A stretch of DNA of 6,525 bases from Ardenticatenales bacterium (GCA_013812995.1 JACCSL010000703.1:1-6525); one strand, 5' to 3'; shown: positions 1 through 5,486, numbered from the stretch's first letter. A program made the numbers and translations. Notes: generated by a model not told the origin, from the letters alone.

Positions 1-770
1 GTGTCCGCTACCTGGCGCGTGGCCTTGTGGCAGATGTCCTTGATGCGTCGCTTGGCCTTGTCGAGCATCTTGTGCTTGCGGCGCTGGAGCTTTAGCCAGC
101 GCTTCGAGCCCTTTTGCTTCTTGGCCTGCGCGGCTTGGATGCCCGCCAGCTTCTTGTTGCGCCACTGGACGGTGGCTTTCGCCTCCCGGCCACTGATGAC
201 GATGGCCCGCTCGCTATTCGTGGCGGCAATGAGCGTGTTCACGCCCAGATCGACGCCAATGGTGCCTGTCGGGAATCGCACCTCGTCTAGTATCTCGCAC
301 ACCACGAGCACGCGGCCATAGCAGAGGCGTACCTCCATCAGGCGACCCGGCAGCGTAATGCCGTCAGGGATGCGGAGGCGTCCGCTTTGGCCGTGAGGAA
401 GAATCAGGTAGCCATCGCGCAGGCGTGCGCCCTGGTTGGTGTATATCACATCGCGGTAGCGGTGGAGTCGCCAGGGGTAGCGCGCCTCCGCGTGCCCCTT
501 TTTGCGAAGTTGCGTGATGGCGTTCACTGCCTCACAGAACTCGGCGATGATTTGCTGAATGGACTGAGAATGCAAATGAGGATAGCGGCCCTTGGCCCAT
601 GCGCTCCACCGATAGACGGACGGCCATTGCCAGTGCAGGCGGCGGATACGGGCATGGCGAATGACCAGATCGTTCCACAGGCGCGCGGCCTCGCGGCGGG
701 AGGCGGTAAAGGTCTGCCACGCCCGTTGTGCGTCAGGCAGCCAGCTAAATTCAATCGTTCGATAGCTCAT
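1..770 (-). CDS. tnpB: TnpB-like RNA-guided nuclease, N-terminal part (runs off left edge)
   Basis: Reading the minus strand from the ATG at 770-768 gives 256 uninterrupted codons with no stop before the edge. The N-terminal half (residues 1-165) is rich in W, R and H, as in the helical and WED regions of TnpB. Residues 171-176 read IGVDLG, followed by NTLIAATN. This is the first RuvC-like catalytic motif of TnpB/OrfB, with the Asp at 174. A very basic stretch rich in K, R and Q (about 203-250) follows, as is usual between the first and second RuvC motifs. The second acidic residue, the zinc-finger cysteines and the last Asp would lie outside the window, so activity cannot be judged. Family knowledge: TnpB proteins of IS200/IS605 and IS607 elements use a guide RNA from the element's right end to cut DNA. 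No TnpA is visible on this side. A strong Shine-Dalgarno supports the start. The family call is secure; the exact IS group is not. Confidence 0.88.
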   Translation of the reverse strand, partial: MSYRTIEFSWLPDAQRAWQTFTASRREAARLWNDLVIRHARIRRLHWQWPSVYRWSAWAKGRYPHLHSQSIQQIIAEFCEAVNAITQLRKKGHAEARYPWRLHRYRDVIYTNQGARLRDGYLILPHGQSGRLRIPDGITLPGRLMEVRLCYGRVLVVCEILDEVRFPTGTIGVDLGVNTLIAATNSERAIVISGREAKATVQWRNKKLAGIQAAQAKKQKGSKRWLKLQRRKHKMLDKAKRRIKDICHKATRQVAD

Positions 771-783
771 CCTGCCTCCTCCT
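771..783 (-). promoter_or_regulatory. Strong Shine-Dalgarno of tnpB
   Basis: On the minus strand the bases directly before the ATG read AGGAGGAGGCAGG, so an AGGAGG core lies 4 or 7 bases from the start codon. It fixes the tnpB start at 770 and is the strongest ribosome binding site in the window. Confidence 0.7.
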
Positions 784-839
784 CTCTTCTGCCACTTTGG
801 CTCAAGATATCGCACGGCAGCGACAATACGCCTAACAAC

Positions 840-870
840 GCGTACGAAGTAGTCTTAGTCGTTTGTGCGC
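840..870. repeat. Imperfect hairpin between tnpB and the membrane-protein gene
   Basis: The arms gcgtacgaa (840-848) and tttgtgcgc (862-870) form a 9-bp stem with two G-T pairs and a 13-base loop. The hairpin spans the stop codon of the upstream minus-strand gene. It could be part of that gene's terminator or lie near the left end of the tnpB-bearing element, since IS200/IS605 ends carry subterminal hairpins. It has no T tract and no second end is visible, so both readings are weak. Confidence 0.25.
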
Positions 871-1259
871 TTTAGAATTGAATCCAACTTTGTTGCCATG
901 ACAGTCACGAGTACCCCCGCAGGAGTCCCAGTTATGGCTTGAAGGATACAAACCAATGTCTGCCTTTGCCAGTATTCAGAGGGTTCTATTACTCTAATGA
1001 AATTAGCTGCCACCAATGACCCTATGATCCACCCAGCCATGCTACCCATAAAGAGTGCCCCCTGACTGGGTTTTGTAGACCCTACCAAAAAACTGATCCC
1101 TGACCCTATTAAAATAATAGGAGGTAGTTGCTGAAGAATAGCGCTCGTAATTGTAGCTTGGGAGCTCAAGTTAAAAGGGAGCGAGCACGCCAGGCATACG
1201 CTGATCGCAACAACAGGCATCAGAATAGCTGCGAATATAAGGTCTTTTCGTTCCAGCAC
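855..1259 (-). CDS. Hypothetical four-helix membrane protein
   Basis: An open frame of 134 residues begins with GTG. An in-frame TGA lies two codons upstream, so no longer form is possible without a frameshift. I do not recognise a family. Four hydrophobic stretches are visible at about residues 7-28, 40-60, 67-88 and 102-123. The second and third carry glycine pairs (GSG, then GSMAGW) and are joined by a short STKPSQ turn. The charged ends (LERKD at the start, KLDSILKRTND at the end) suggest a small integral inner-membrane protein. The Shine-Dalgarno is poor, with only GGTGAA close to the start. The gene points the same way as tnpB and ends 84 bases before it. Its base composition is lower in GC than the helicase gene. 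It may be real and expressed, or the decayed end of a longer gene whose N-terminus has been lost. Confidence 0.5.
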   Translation of the reverse strand: MLERKDLIFAAILMPVVAISVCLACSLPFNLSSQATITSAILQQLPPIILIGSGISFLVGSTKPSQGALFMGSMAGWIIGSLVAANFIRVIEPSEYWQRQTLVCILQAITGTPAGVLVTVMATKLDSILKRTND

Positions 1260-1315
1260 CGTTCACCGTGAATATTTCGTGGCTCAATTCTATTCCACCC
1301 CGGCGACAACAAAAA

Positions 1316-1331
1316 GTCCAGAGGTCCAGAG
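1316..1331. repeat. Two tandem copies of gtccagag
   Basis: The octamer gtccagag occurs twice head to tail (1316-1323 and 1324-1331). The 8-base period matches the octamer tracts at 3313-3344 and 5798-5829, although the unit differs. It looks like a short degenerate intergenic repeat. Confidence 0.5.
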
Positions 1332-1368
1332 GTGCGAAGCGGGTGTGCGTCAAAGTTTTGGATGGCTG

Positions 1369-1409
1369 TGGAAGCCTAGCGACTAAAACTCGCGGCTGGA
1401 AGCCTAGCG
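1369..1409. repeat. 13-base direct repeat tggaagcctagcg
   Basis: The sequence tggaagcctagcg is found at 1369-1381 and again at 1397-1409, 28 bases apart. Both copies are preceded by a ggct motif and followed by a variant of ct. This resembles the short intergenic repeats common in GC-rich Chloroflexota genomes. That link is an inference from style, not a database match. Confidence 0.5.
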
Positions 1410-1493
1410 GCTGGATGTCTGCGATTCCAATCGTTGGGCTGCGGGAGAAGACGCGGTTCTTTTGCTACAACTCCCCGTTCAACCGTCGCACAA

Positions 1494-1510
1494 ATGAGAC
1501 AGCGTCTCAT
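1494..1510. repeat. Perfect 7-bp hairpin, 3-base loop
   Basis: The arms atgagac (1494-1500) and gtctcat (1504-1510) pair perfectly around the loop agc. The sequence that follows is ccaaaaa, so on the minus strand a T run precedes the hairpin instead of following it. It is not an obvious terminator in either direction. Confidence 0.5.
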
Positions 1511-1526
1511 CCAAAAATGTGAATCG

Positions 1527-1550
1527 CACCCTAGCAACGCAGGTAGGGTG
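1527..1550. repeat. Perfect 7-bp hairpin, 10-base loop
   Basis: The arms caccct+a (1527-1533) and t+agggtg (1544-1550) pair perfectly around the loop gcaacgcagg. It lies ten bases before the outer arm of the larger possible fold at 1560-1720 and could belong to the same structured element. Confidence 0.5.
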
Positions 1551-1559
1551 ATGGGACAA

Positions 1560-1738
1560 GTCGCTCCTTGCTTTTACTTTGCCGCGCCCTTCGCCTAAAG
1601 TGTTTATTGTTGGCATCCCCTGGCTGCCAACAGTAGGCGCTTTAGGCGAAGCTCAGGGGTTTTCGGGCGCTAAGGCTGTTCCAAGGAATAGATGGCCCAG
1701 GTTATAAACCAAGGAGCGGCGCACCTTATCCTTGGGAA
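1560..1738 (+). ncRNA. Candidate structured RNA or MITE-like element with a 30-position hairpin
   Basis: The core is the hairpin 1589-1618 / 1622-1651 with loop 1619-1621. Of 30 positions, 25 are Watson-Crick, four are G-U and one (1616/1624) is mismatched. All four G-U pairs put U in the left arm of the plus strand, so a minus-strand copy would have A-C mismatches instead. The fold is therefore plus-strand specific. Outside it, gcgcc (1584-1588) can pair with ggcgc (1666-1670) and gcc (1581-1583) with ggc (1674-1676). Further out, 1560-1570 is complementary to 1710-1720, with one G-T pair. An alternative stem pairs 1679-1690 with 1727-1738, and ggtt/aacc forms a mini hairpin at 1700-1710. 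The result is a rod-like structure of about 160-180 bases. No known RNA family signature is recognised. It could be a small RNA, a leader of the helicase gene or a transposable fold-back element. Confidence 0.45.
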
Positions 1739-1768
1739 GTTGGATGGTTGCCGCAAATTGGCCCCCTA

Positions 1769-1797
1769 TTTTCTTGCAACGGCCTAACGTCTATAAA
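1769..1797 (+). promoter_or_regulatory. Weak candidate promoter of the helicase gene
   Basis: A TATAAA hexamer at 1792-1797 is preceded, 17 bases upstream, by TTTTCT at 1769-1774. The first is a good -10 match and the second a poor -35 match. It lies about 60 bases before the helicase start. A better-looking TTGCAA at 1774-1779 is too close to serve as -35. Confidence 0.3.
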
Positions 1798-1841
1798 ATT
1801 ATGAACCCGAAGTGCTATTTGTCACAAGATGACTTTTAGGC
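1782..1841. repeat. Imperfect inverted repeat in the helicase 5' region
   Basis: The arms gcctaa (1782-1787) plus gtc (1789-1791) pair with gac (1831-1833) plus ttaggc (1836-1841), leaving a small internal loop and a loop of about 39 bases. The arms overlap the putative -10 and end just before the helicase Shine-Dalgarno (AGGAAG, 1843-1848), so folding could affect initiation. The effect is speculative. Confidence 0.3.
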
Positions 1842-1858
1842 TAGGAAGCTGACATCCT

Positions 1859-3307
1859 ATGGCACGAAAATCCGTGTTGAGTTATGACAGGGGGACCCTT
1901 ATCCTACATCCCCCGCCGCGTGGGAGTGCGTGGGTTCCCTTCGCCACCTGGGATGATCGGGTGGAGCGATTCCGCGTCCGGGCGCGGGACTACGCGCGCC
2001 TGCTGCTGGCCCTGCGTGCGGACAACGTCGAGATCGACGATCAGGCGCGGGCCTTCCGCGAGGTGAGCTTTGTCCCCAGCTTTGAGATGACACCCTACGA
2101 GCACCAGACCGAGGCGCTGCGGCTCTGGCTCCAGAGCGGGCGTGAAGGGGTGATCGTACTCCCCACAGCGGCGGGCAAGAGCTACCTGGCCCAGCTCGCG
2201 ATGGAGCGCACGCCGCGCAGCACGTTGATTCTGGTGCCCACCAAGCCGCTGCTCTCGCAGTGGTACGCCCATATGCTGAGTGCCTTCCCCGACCTCAACA
2301 TTGGCGTGTTGGGCGGCGGCGACCATGACGGGATCGGCCCCACGGATGGGCCGCCGATTGATTTGCTCATCAGCACCTACACGAGCGCGGCCATCCACGC
2401 GGAGGCGCTGGGCAATCGCTACGCCCTCTTGATCTTCGACGAATGCCACAACCTGCCCACCGACTTCTACCGCGCCATCGCAGAGCTTTCCATCGCGCCC
2501 TATCGCCTGGGGCTCACCGCGACACCGGAGCGCGCCGATGGCCGCCACGAGGAGCTGGCAACGCTGATCGGCCCGGAACTGTACCGCCGCGCCCCCGAGG
2601 AACTCTCCGGCGTGGCCCTGGCCGAGTACGAGACAGTGCAGATCAAGGTGCATCTCAGCGCGGCGGAGCGGAGCGAGTACGACAGCCACATCCAGCGGCG
2701 CGACCGTTTTTTGCGCGAGCGGGGCATCAATTTCGGGGGCAATGGGTGGATGCGCTTCGTGCAGGCCAGCGCCCAATCCGAGGAGGGGCGGCGCGCCATG
2801 ATCGCGCACCACAAGGCGCGGGCGCTGGCCTTCGGCGCGGAGGCCAAGCTGCGCGTTCTGGCAACGCTCCTGGCCGAGCACTACCCCACAAGAGCCATAA
2901 TTTTCACCAACGACAACCAGACCGTTCATATCATCTCGGAGCACTTCCTGCTGCCCGCCATCACGCACGAGACGCCCACCAAGGAGCGCCACGAGATTCT
3001 GCGCCGCTTCCGCGAGGGCAGCTATCACACCGTTGTCACCTCGCGCGTCCTCAACGAGGGCATCGACGTGCCCAACGCGACGATTGGCATCGTGCTCTCC
3101 GGCACTGCCTCGCACCGCGAGTATGTGCAGCGCCTGGGCCGCCTGCTGCGCCGGGGCGACGACCCGAACAAGAAGGCCATTCTCTACGAGGTCATTGCCG
3201 AGGAAACCACCGAAGAAGGCACCGCCAAGCGCCGTCGCGGCAAGCCGAAGCCGGTGTACCACGTCAATCCGGTCGAGCAGGAGGGGTTTGATTGGGAGGA
3301 GGAGTGA
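1859..3307 (+). CDS. XPB/Rad25-type superfamily 2 DNA helicase (archaeal XPB-like)
   Basis: The 482-residue protein is full length and aligns by eye with archaeal XPB throughout. Residues 1-75 correspond to the damage-recognition-like domain. An MTPYEHQTEAL segment (77-87) precedes motif I LPTAAGKS (101-108, Lys107). Motif Ia is TLILVPT (122-128), motif II is the DECH box (194-197) and motif III is TAT (220-222). A helical thumb-like insert covers about 255-325. Motif IV is AIIFTN (346-351), motif V is around NEGIDVP (399-405) and motif VI is QRLGRLLR (424-431). The C-terminus is short and basic, then acidic. XPB helicases translocate 3'-5' and open DNA for repair; in archaea they partner the nuclease Bax1. 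Two motifs are unusual: RED is RAD (225-227), and motif I is TAAGKS instead of TGSGKT. The ATG at 1859 follows AGGAAG by ten bases. A bax1 gene lies 2.5 kb downstream on the same strand. Confidence 0.93.
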   Translation: MARKSVLSYDRGTLILHPPPRGSAWVPFATWDDRVERFRVRARDYARLLLALRADNVEIDDQARAFREVSFVPSFEMTPYEHQTEALRLWLQSGREGVIVLPTAAGKSYLAQLAMERTPRSTLILVPTKPLLSQWYAHMLSAFPDLNIGVLGGGDHDGIGPTDGPPIDLLISTYTSAAIHAEALGNRYALLIFDECHNLPTDFYRAIAELSIAPYRLGLTATPERADGRHEELATLIGPELYRRAPEELSGVALAEYETVQIKVHLSAAERSEYDSHIQRRDRFLRERGINFGGNGWMRFVQASAQSEEGRRAMIAHHKARALAFGAEAKLRVLATLLAEHYPTRAIIFTNDNQTVHIISEHFLLPAITHETPTKERHEILRRFREGSYHTVVTSRVLNEGIDVPNATIGIVLSGTASHREYVQRLGRLLRRGDDPNKKAILYEVIAEETTEEGTAKRRRGKPKPVYHVNPVEQEGFDWEEE

Positions 3308-3309
3308 GC

Positions 3310-3344
3310 GGAGGAGCGTTGGAGCGATAGAGCGGTAGAGCGGT
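3310..3344 (+). repeat. Degenerate octamer tandem repeat, first tract
   Basis: Four octamers follow one another from 3313: ggagcgtt, ggagcgat, agagcggt and agagcggt. The tract begins three bases after the helicase stop codon. Its first 17 bases (ggaggagcgttggagcg, 3310-3326) recur exactly, in inverted orientation, at 5816-5832 just before bax1. Confidence 0.75.
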
Positions 3345-3372
3345 AAAACGTAAAACGTAAGGAACGCCTTAC
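3343..3372 (+). repeat. Heptamer repeat gtaaaac and a 6-bp hairpin after the helicase
   Basis: The heptamer gtaaaac occurs twice from 3343 and leads into a perfect hairpin, gtaagg (3357-3362) / ccttac (3367-3372), with loop aacg. No T run follows, so it is at best a weak terminator of the helicase transcript. It may simply be part of the intergenic repeat. Confidence 0.45.
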
Positions 3373-3435
3373 TGATCGGAAGGTGGTGGGATATCGTTGT
3401 CAATTCTATAAGCTATAACCTTTCTGAAGCCCTCG

Positions 3436-3601
3436 GTGGAACTTATGCTCCATGATTCATCCGATTATCTAATCTATCGATATACGATAACAATCAGATT
3501 TCACAAAGTTATAAAGGAATTAAGTTATCAACTCAAACAAGTAATTTCCACGATAACACTTGACGAAAACGATGTTGCAATCCGCAATCTGCTAGATACA
3601 G
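3436..3601 (+). pseudogene. 5' fragment of an unknown gene cut by IS256 DNA
   Basis: An AT-rich frame beginning at GTG 3436 or ATG 3445 encodes about 55 residues of plausible protein (MLHDSSDYLIYRY through [14 protein letters not shown]). The composition then changes abruptly near 3600, and the same frame becomes an arginine-rich shadow of the transposase that stops at 3738. The first part therefore looks like the N-terminus of a gene interrupted at the transposase junction. The segment is rich in K, I, T and amphipathic helix-like sequence. I do not recognise the family. A GGTGGA stretch four bases before the ATG is a poor ribosome binding site. No continuation of this protein is visible on the far side of the transposase fragment. 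Confidence 0.4.
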
Positions 3602-3865
3602 TTGAGGGAGCGCCTGACCCCCTTCTTCGCCTATCCCGAGGAGATTCGGCGCGTGATCTATACCACCAACGCCATCGAAGCCGTCAACCGCTCCTTGCGC
3701 AAGGTGCTCAAGACGCGCGGCGCGTTGCCCTCCGATGAGTCCCTGTTCAAATTGCTCTACCTGGCCCTGCGCATCATTACCCGTAAATGGACCATGCCCG
3801 TCCCCCACTGGCGCGCTGCCCTCAACCAGTTCGCCATCATTTTCGAGGACCGACTACCACTCTGA
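3596..3865 (+). pseudogene. IS256 (mutator) family transposase, C-terminal fragment
   Basis: From 3602 the frame reads about 87 residues that match the end of IS256-family transposases: [19 protein letters not shown], then [22 protein letters not shown], and finally [15 protein letters not shown] and a stop. The Glu of the TTNAIE motif corresponds to the third residue of the DDE catalytic triad. The two catalytic Asp residues and about three quarters of the usual ~400-residue protein are missing. An in-frame TAG at 3593-3595 closes the frame just upstream, and composition changes there, so the junction is at about 3596-3602. The GC content is much higher than in the DNA to its left. The fragment cannot be an active transposase. 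It is a scar of an IS256-type insertion followed by deletion of its left part. Confidence 0.88.
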
Positions 3866-3880
3866 TGGAGTGCTTAGCTG

Positions 3881-3904
3881 CCTACACACGATATTTGACA
3901 GACC
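3881..3904 (+). mobile_element. Probable right end of the IS256-family remnant
   Basis: The bases cctacacacgatatttgaca and then gacc follow the transposase stop by about 15 bases. A terminal motif of the type ...TTTGACA... is typical of the right inverted repeat of IS256-family elements. I find no inverted partner (beginning ggtctgtcaaat) to the left, which agrees with loss of the left end. The exact last base is uncertain. Confidence 0.5.
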
Positions 3905-3948
3905 CACCAGCGCTGTTTTTCTTCCTGAGTGTCGGCGAGCGGCCTGTC

Positions 3949-4380
3949 TTATGGAGCCTCGACCCGCTCTGCCGAGTAGATGGTGCCGAATGGCTGCTCT
4001 GAGGTCATCACCGTCAGGCTGAGACGCCCCTCCTCGGGAAACTCGATCTTGGCGGTACCACTGAAACTCGCGAGTTGGAAGGAGATCGTATTTTCGGCGG
4101 TGAAGGCGTAGGTGCCCTGCTCCTCCATCGCCTGAGCGCCGCCCTCCACTGACATCGCCCCGTCGGCCTCGAACGTAACAATGCTGTCTCCCCAGGCACC
4201 TCCGCTGGTAATGTGCCACCGCCCCACCAATTGTTCTTGCAATGGAGAGGCAAAGGACGGGGCCAACGTAGGTGGAGGGGTGGATGTGGGAGATAAGCTT
4301 TGACCACATGCTGAAAGATGAAACATTAATAATAGGAGATAAGTTATTCTTGTCATAACTAGAGAAGTGCGTTGTTTCAT
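3949..4380 (-). CDS. Small secreted lipoprotein with a lipocalin-like beta domain
   Basis: The 143-residue protein starts at ATG 4380, five bases after a good AGGAG Shine-Dalgarno. Residues 1-25 are a lipoprotein signal: basic start (KQRTS..TR), hydrophobic core (YLLLLMF) and lipobox LSAC with the lipidated Cys25. A linker rich in S, T and P (about 26-48) follows. From about 50 on, LVGRWHI, DSIVTFEADGAMSV, QGTYAF, NTISFQL, TAKIEF and RLSLTV look like successive beta strands, as in the small lipocalin-like or DUF5640-type domains (GTW-type start, then DGxxxxxGTYxxxxxxI). A surface-anchored role is inferred; no ligand or enzymatic residue is visible. The gene faces the IS256 remnant and ends 45 bases from that element's end. 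Its upstream 90 bases contain no convincing promoter. The fold is a pattern-based guess; the lipoprotein call is firm. Confidence 0.75.
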   Translation of the reverse strand: MKQRTSLVMTRITYLLLLMFHLSACGQSLSPTSTPPPTLAPSFASPLQEQLVGRWHITSGGAWGDSIVTFEADGAMSVEGGAQAMEEQGTYAFTAENTISFQLASFSGTAKIEFPEEGRLSLTVMTSEQPFGTIYSAERVEAP

Positions 4381-4691
4381 GTTGGCTCCTGTGACTCTAG
4401 TGGCTGGAGATGCACCTGCTCACATGAAGGGCCGGTATATGGGAAGAAACATTCCGTTAAAACTTACCCGTTATCTCTCTGTGAAGAGTGCTTCCAGCGA
4501 CTACCAAAGCAAGCATTCTGACGAGAGGTTTTTACCCGCATAGAGACGTTTCTTGTGAGCAAGTGCACTGGAGAGTATGAATTTGATGCCCAAGGCGGAT
4601 TAGATGATGAATTGCTGCGACTCTTCTCGGTGGTCGGCACGGACATATTTCATTTGGGTGATGCACAGATTCGACTATTTTCCTGTTTGCT
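4381..4691. other. Intergenic stretch, no firmly supported gene
   Basis: About 310 bases lie between two minus-strand genes. The first part should contain the lipoprotein promoter, but I see no clear -35/-10 pair. The rest is overlapped by a doubtful plus-strand frame (4555-4740). No strong hairpin or repeat stands out. Confidence 0.5.
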
Positions 4692-4740
4692 TCAATTGCG
4701 CACATTCACATTTGATGAAAACCCAATGATAAGCATATAG
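4555..4740 (+). CDS. Doubtful short ORF, 61 residues
   Basis: A GTG-started frame encodes an acidic peptide containing EYEFDAQGGLDDELLRLF and ending FDENPMISI. The composition is protein-like, with alternating acidic and hydrophobic residues, which is why I keep it. Against it, there is no Shine-Dalgarno, the frame is open only from 4522, and its last 49 bases overlap the 3' end of the convergent membrane-protein gene. It may be a relic of a longer gene. I recognise no family. Confidence 0.2.
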   Translation: MSKCTGEYEFDAQGGLDDELLRLFSVVGTDIFHLGDAQIRLFSCLLQLRTFTFDENPMISI

Positions 4741-5081
4741 CTAAAAATGATTACCGAGAGTGTTAAACAAAAACCCGTATAAAATCGAGTTGCCTCAATT
4801 CCTCCTATTCTATCCGCGAGATTGACAGCTATTATTAATGCAGTGAGAATTAGATAATCTCTCAATTTGCCAATCCCATGTTTTGGCCTCTGAAAAATCT
4901 TCACTAATAGAACGTTTTTGTATTTAATTATGCATAGTAGGCTGAAGATAGCGCCCACTAAACTCCCAATCTGCCCGCTGGATGAGGAAAAGAATTGGAA
5001 TGGTTGTAAGAAATATAAAATGATAGTCAAGGACAAGATTGTCAATGTTAGAATTTGTTGGCTTGGAGTAGATTCATTCAT
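4692..5081 (-). CDS. Hypothetical AT-rich membrane protein
   Basis: A 129-residue frame starts with ATG 5081. Four hydrophobic segments are visible at about 9-29, 37-53, 76-90 and 102-121. A basic loop (KYKNVLLVKIFQRPKHGIGKLR, about 53-74) separates the second from the third, suggesting that this loop is cytoplasmic. The first and third segments are rich in I, L and T. The DNA is the most AT-rich in the window and its codon use (ATT, TTA, AAT) is unlike the helicase and bax1, which suggests foreign origin. The Shine-Dalgarno is poor. I do not recognise a family. It shares its size and four-helix layout with the protein at 855-1259, but I see no residue-level similarity. Confidence 0.55.
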   Translation of the reverse strand: MNESTPSQQILTLTILSLTIILYFLQPFQFFSSSSGQIGSLVGAIFSLLCIIKYKNVLLVKIFQRPKHGIGKLRDYLILTALIIAVNLADRIGGIEATRFYTGFCLTLSVIIFSYMLIIGFSSNVNVRN

Positions 5082-5211
5082 ATTTTCTGGGTTTGTCTAT
5101 TTGAGTAAACTGGTGAGTTGTTGGGGGTATTTGTGCTGATCTGGAATCCATCGTGCTCCAGACGACCATTTATGAACAAATGTGGCTATATGGAATGCGC
5201 TTTAACCGTGA

Positions 5212-5320
5212 TACTCCCATCCACACGACTCACTGCACATTGCTTCTTCTAGGAGAAGGCGGCACGTTTGCAGGGCGACCCTCTGCGCAAAGTGTGAACT
5301 CTAATCCTTGGATGGGAGTA
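5212..5320. repeat. Perfect 12-bp inverted repeat, 85 bases apart
   Basis: The arms tactcccatcca (5212-5223) and tggatgggagta (5309-5320) are exact reverse complements. Further inside, cacac (5222-5226) can pair with gtgtg (5292-5296). The roughly 110-base unit resembles a small fold-back element. No clear target-site duplication is seen at its edges. Confidence 0.5.
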
Positions 5321-5420
5321 GTATCTATTATATAAACGCTCTGGTGCAACTGCAAGAACGACAAATACCTGCAAAGCTCTAATTCGCTTAGCTGTTGAAC
5401 TGTAGGAAAAACTATAAGTT

Positions 5421-5486
5421 CAAAGCAGAGTGTACGGAGAGGGTGCATTAATGGCTGAGTTCTGACTCCCAGTACACTCTACTTTG
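5421..5486. repeat. Hairpin with a 15-bp imperfect stem and inner extension
   Basis: Arm caaagcagagtgtac (5421-5435) pairs with 5472-5486 at 14 of 15 positions, and ggag (5436-5439) extends the stem with ctcc (5466-5469) after a 2-base bulge. The single mismatch is C/A on the plus strand, so it becomes a G-U pair on the minus strand; this gives weak support for folding as minus-strand RNA. The loop is about 26 bases. Confidence 0.5.

Larger units (their letters stand above)
1260..1858. other. Intergenic region rich in repeats and hairpins, no convincing gene
   Basis: About 600 bases lie between the divergent membrane-protein and helicase genes. The only open frame of note on the plus strand (1268-1522) is made largely of low-complexity repeat sequence and has no ribosome binding site. 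The region holds an 8-base tandem repeat, a 13-base direct repeat, small hairpins at 1494-1510 and 1527-1550, the long hairpin at 1589-1651, and a candidate promoter before the helicase. I see no tRNA or CRISPR pattern. Confidence 0.6.

Noticed and set aside
387..875. 162-codon plus-strand frame opposite tnpB
   Set aside because: It covers the antisense of tnpB, which has a strong ribosome binding site and clear RuvC motif. The plus-strand product has no recognisable features.
831..875. Integron attC-like motif beginning gcctaacaacgcg
   Set aside because: The left core resembles an attC box but there is no matching GTTAGGC box on the other side, and no integrase or cassette array is visible. 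The hairpin at 1589-1651 also lacks the extrahelical bases of attC sites.
1268..1522. 84-codon plus-strand frame in the intergenic region
   Set aside because: It runs through two sets of short direct repeats, lacks a ribosome binding site and gives a low-complexity basic product.
1690..1725. Resemblance of cccagg..aaccaaggagc to the SRP RNA apical domain
   Set aside because: The conserved GGAA-type tetraloop and the order of the symmetric loop are absent; the stem carries an ATA loop instead. The overall rod shape also recalls 6S RNA, but the bubble is too asymmetric and no diagnostic sequence is present.
1904..3403. 499-codon open frame on the minus strand opposite the helicase gene
   Set aside because: It is the antisense shadow of a GC-rich gene. 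The plus-strand frame has every helicase motif in order, while the antisense product is low-complexity and matches nothing.
5230..5448. 72-codon minus-strand frame in the hairpin-rich stretch
   Set aside because: Its ATG lies in the loop of the 5421-5486 hairpin, it has no Shine-Dalgarno, and its product has no protein-like pattern.
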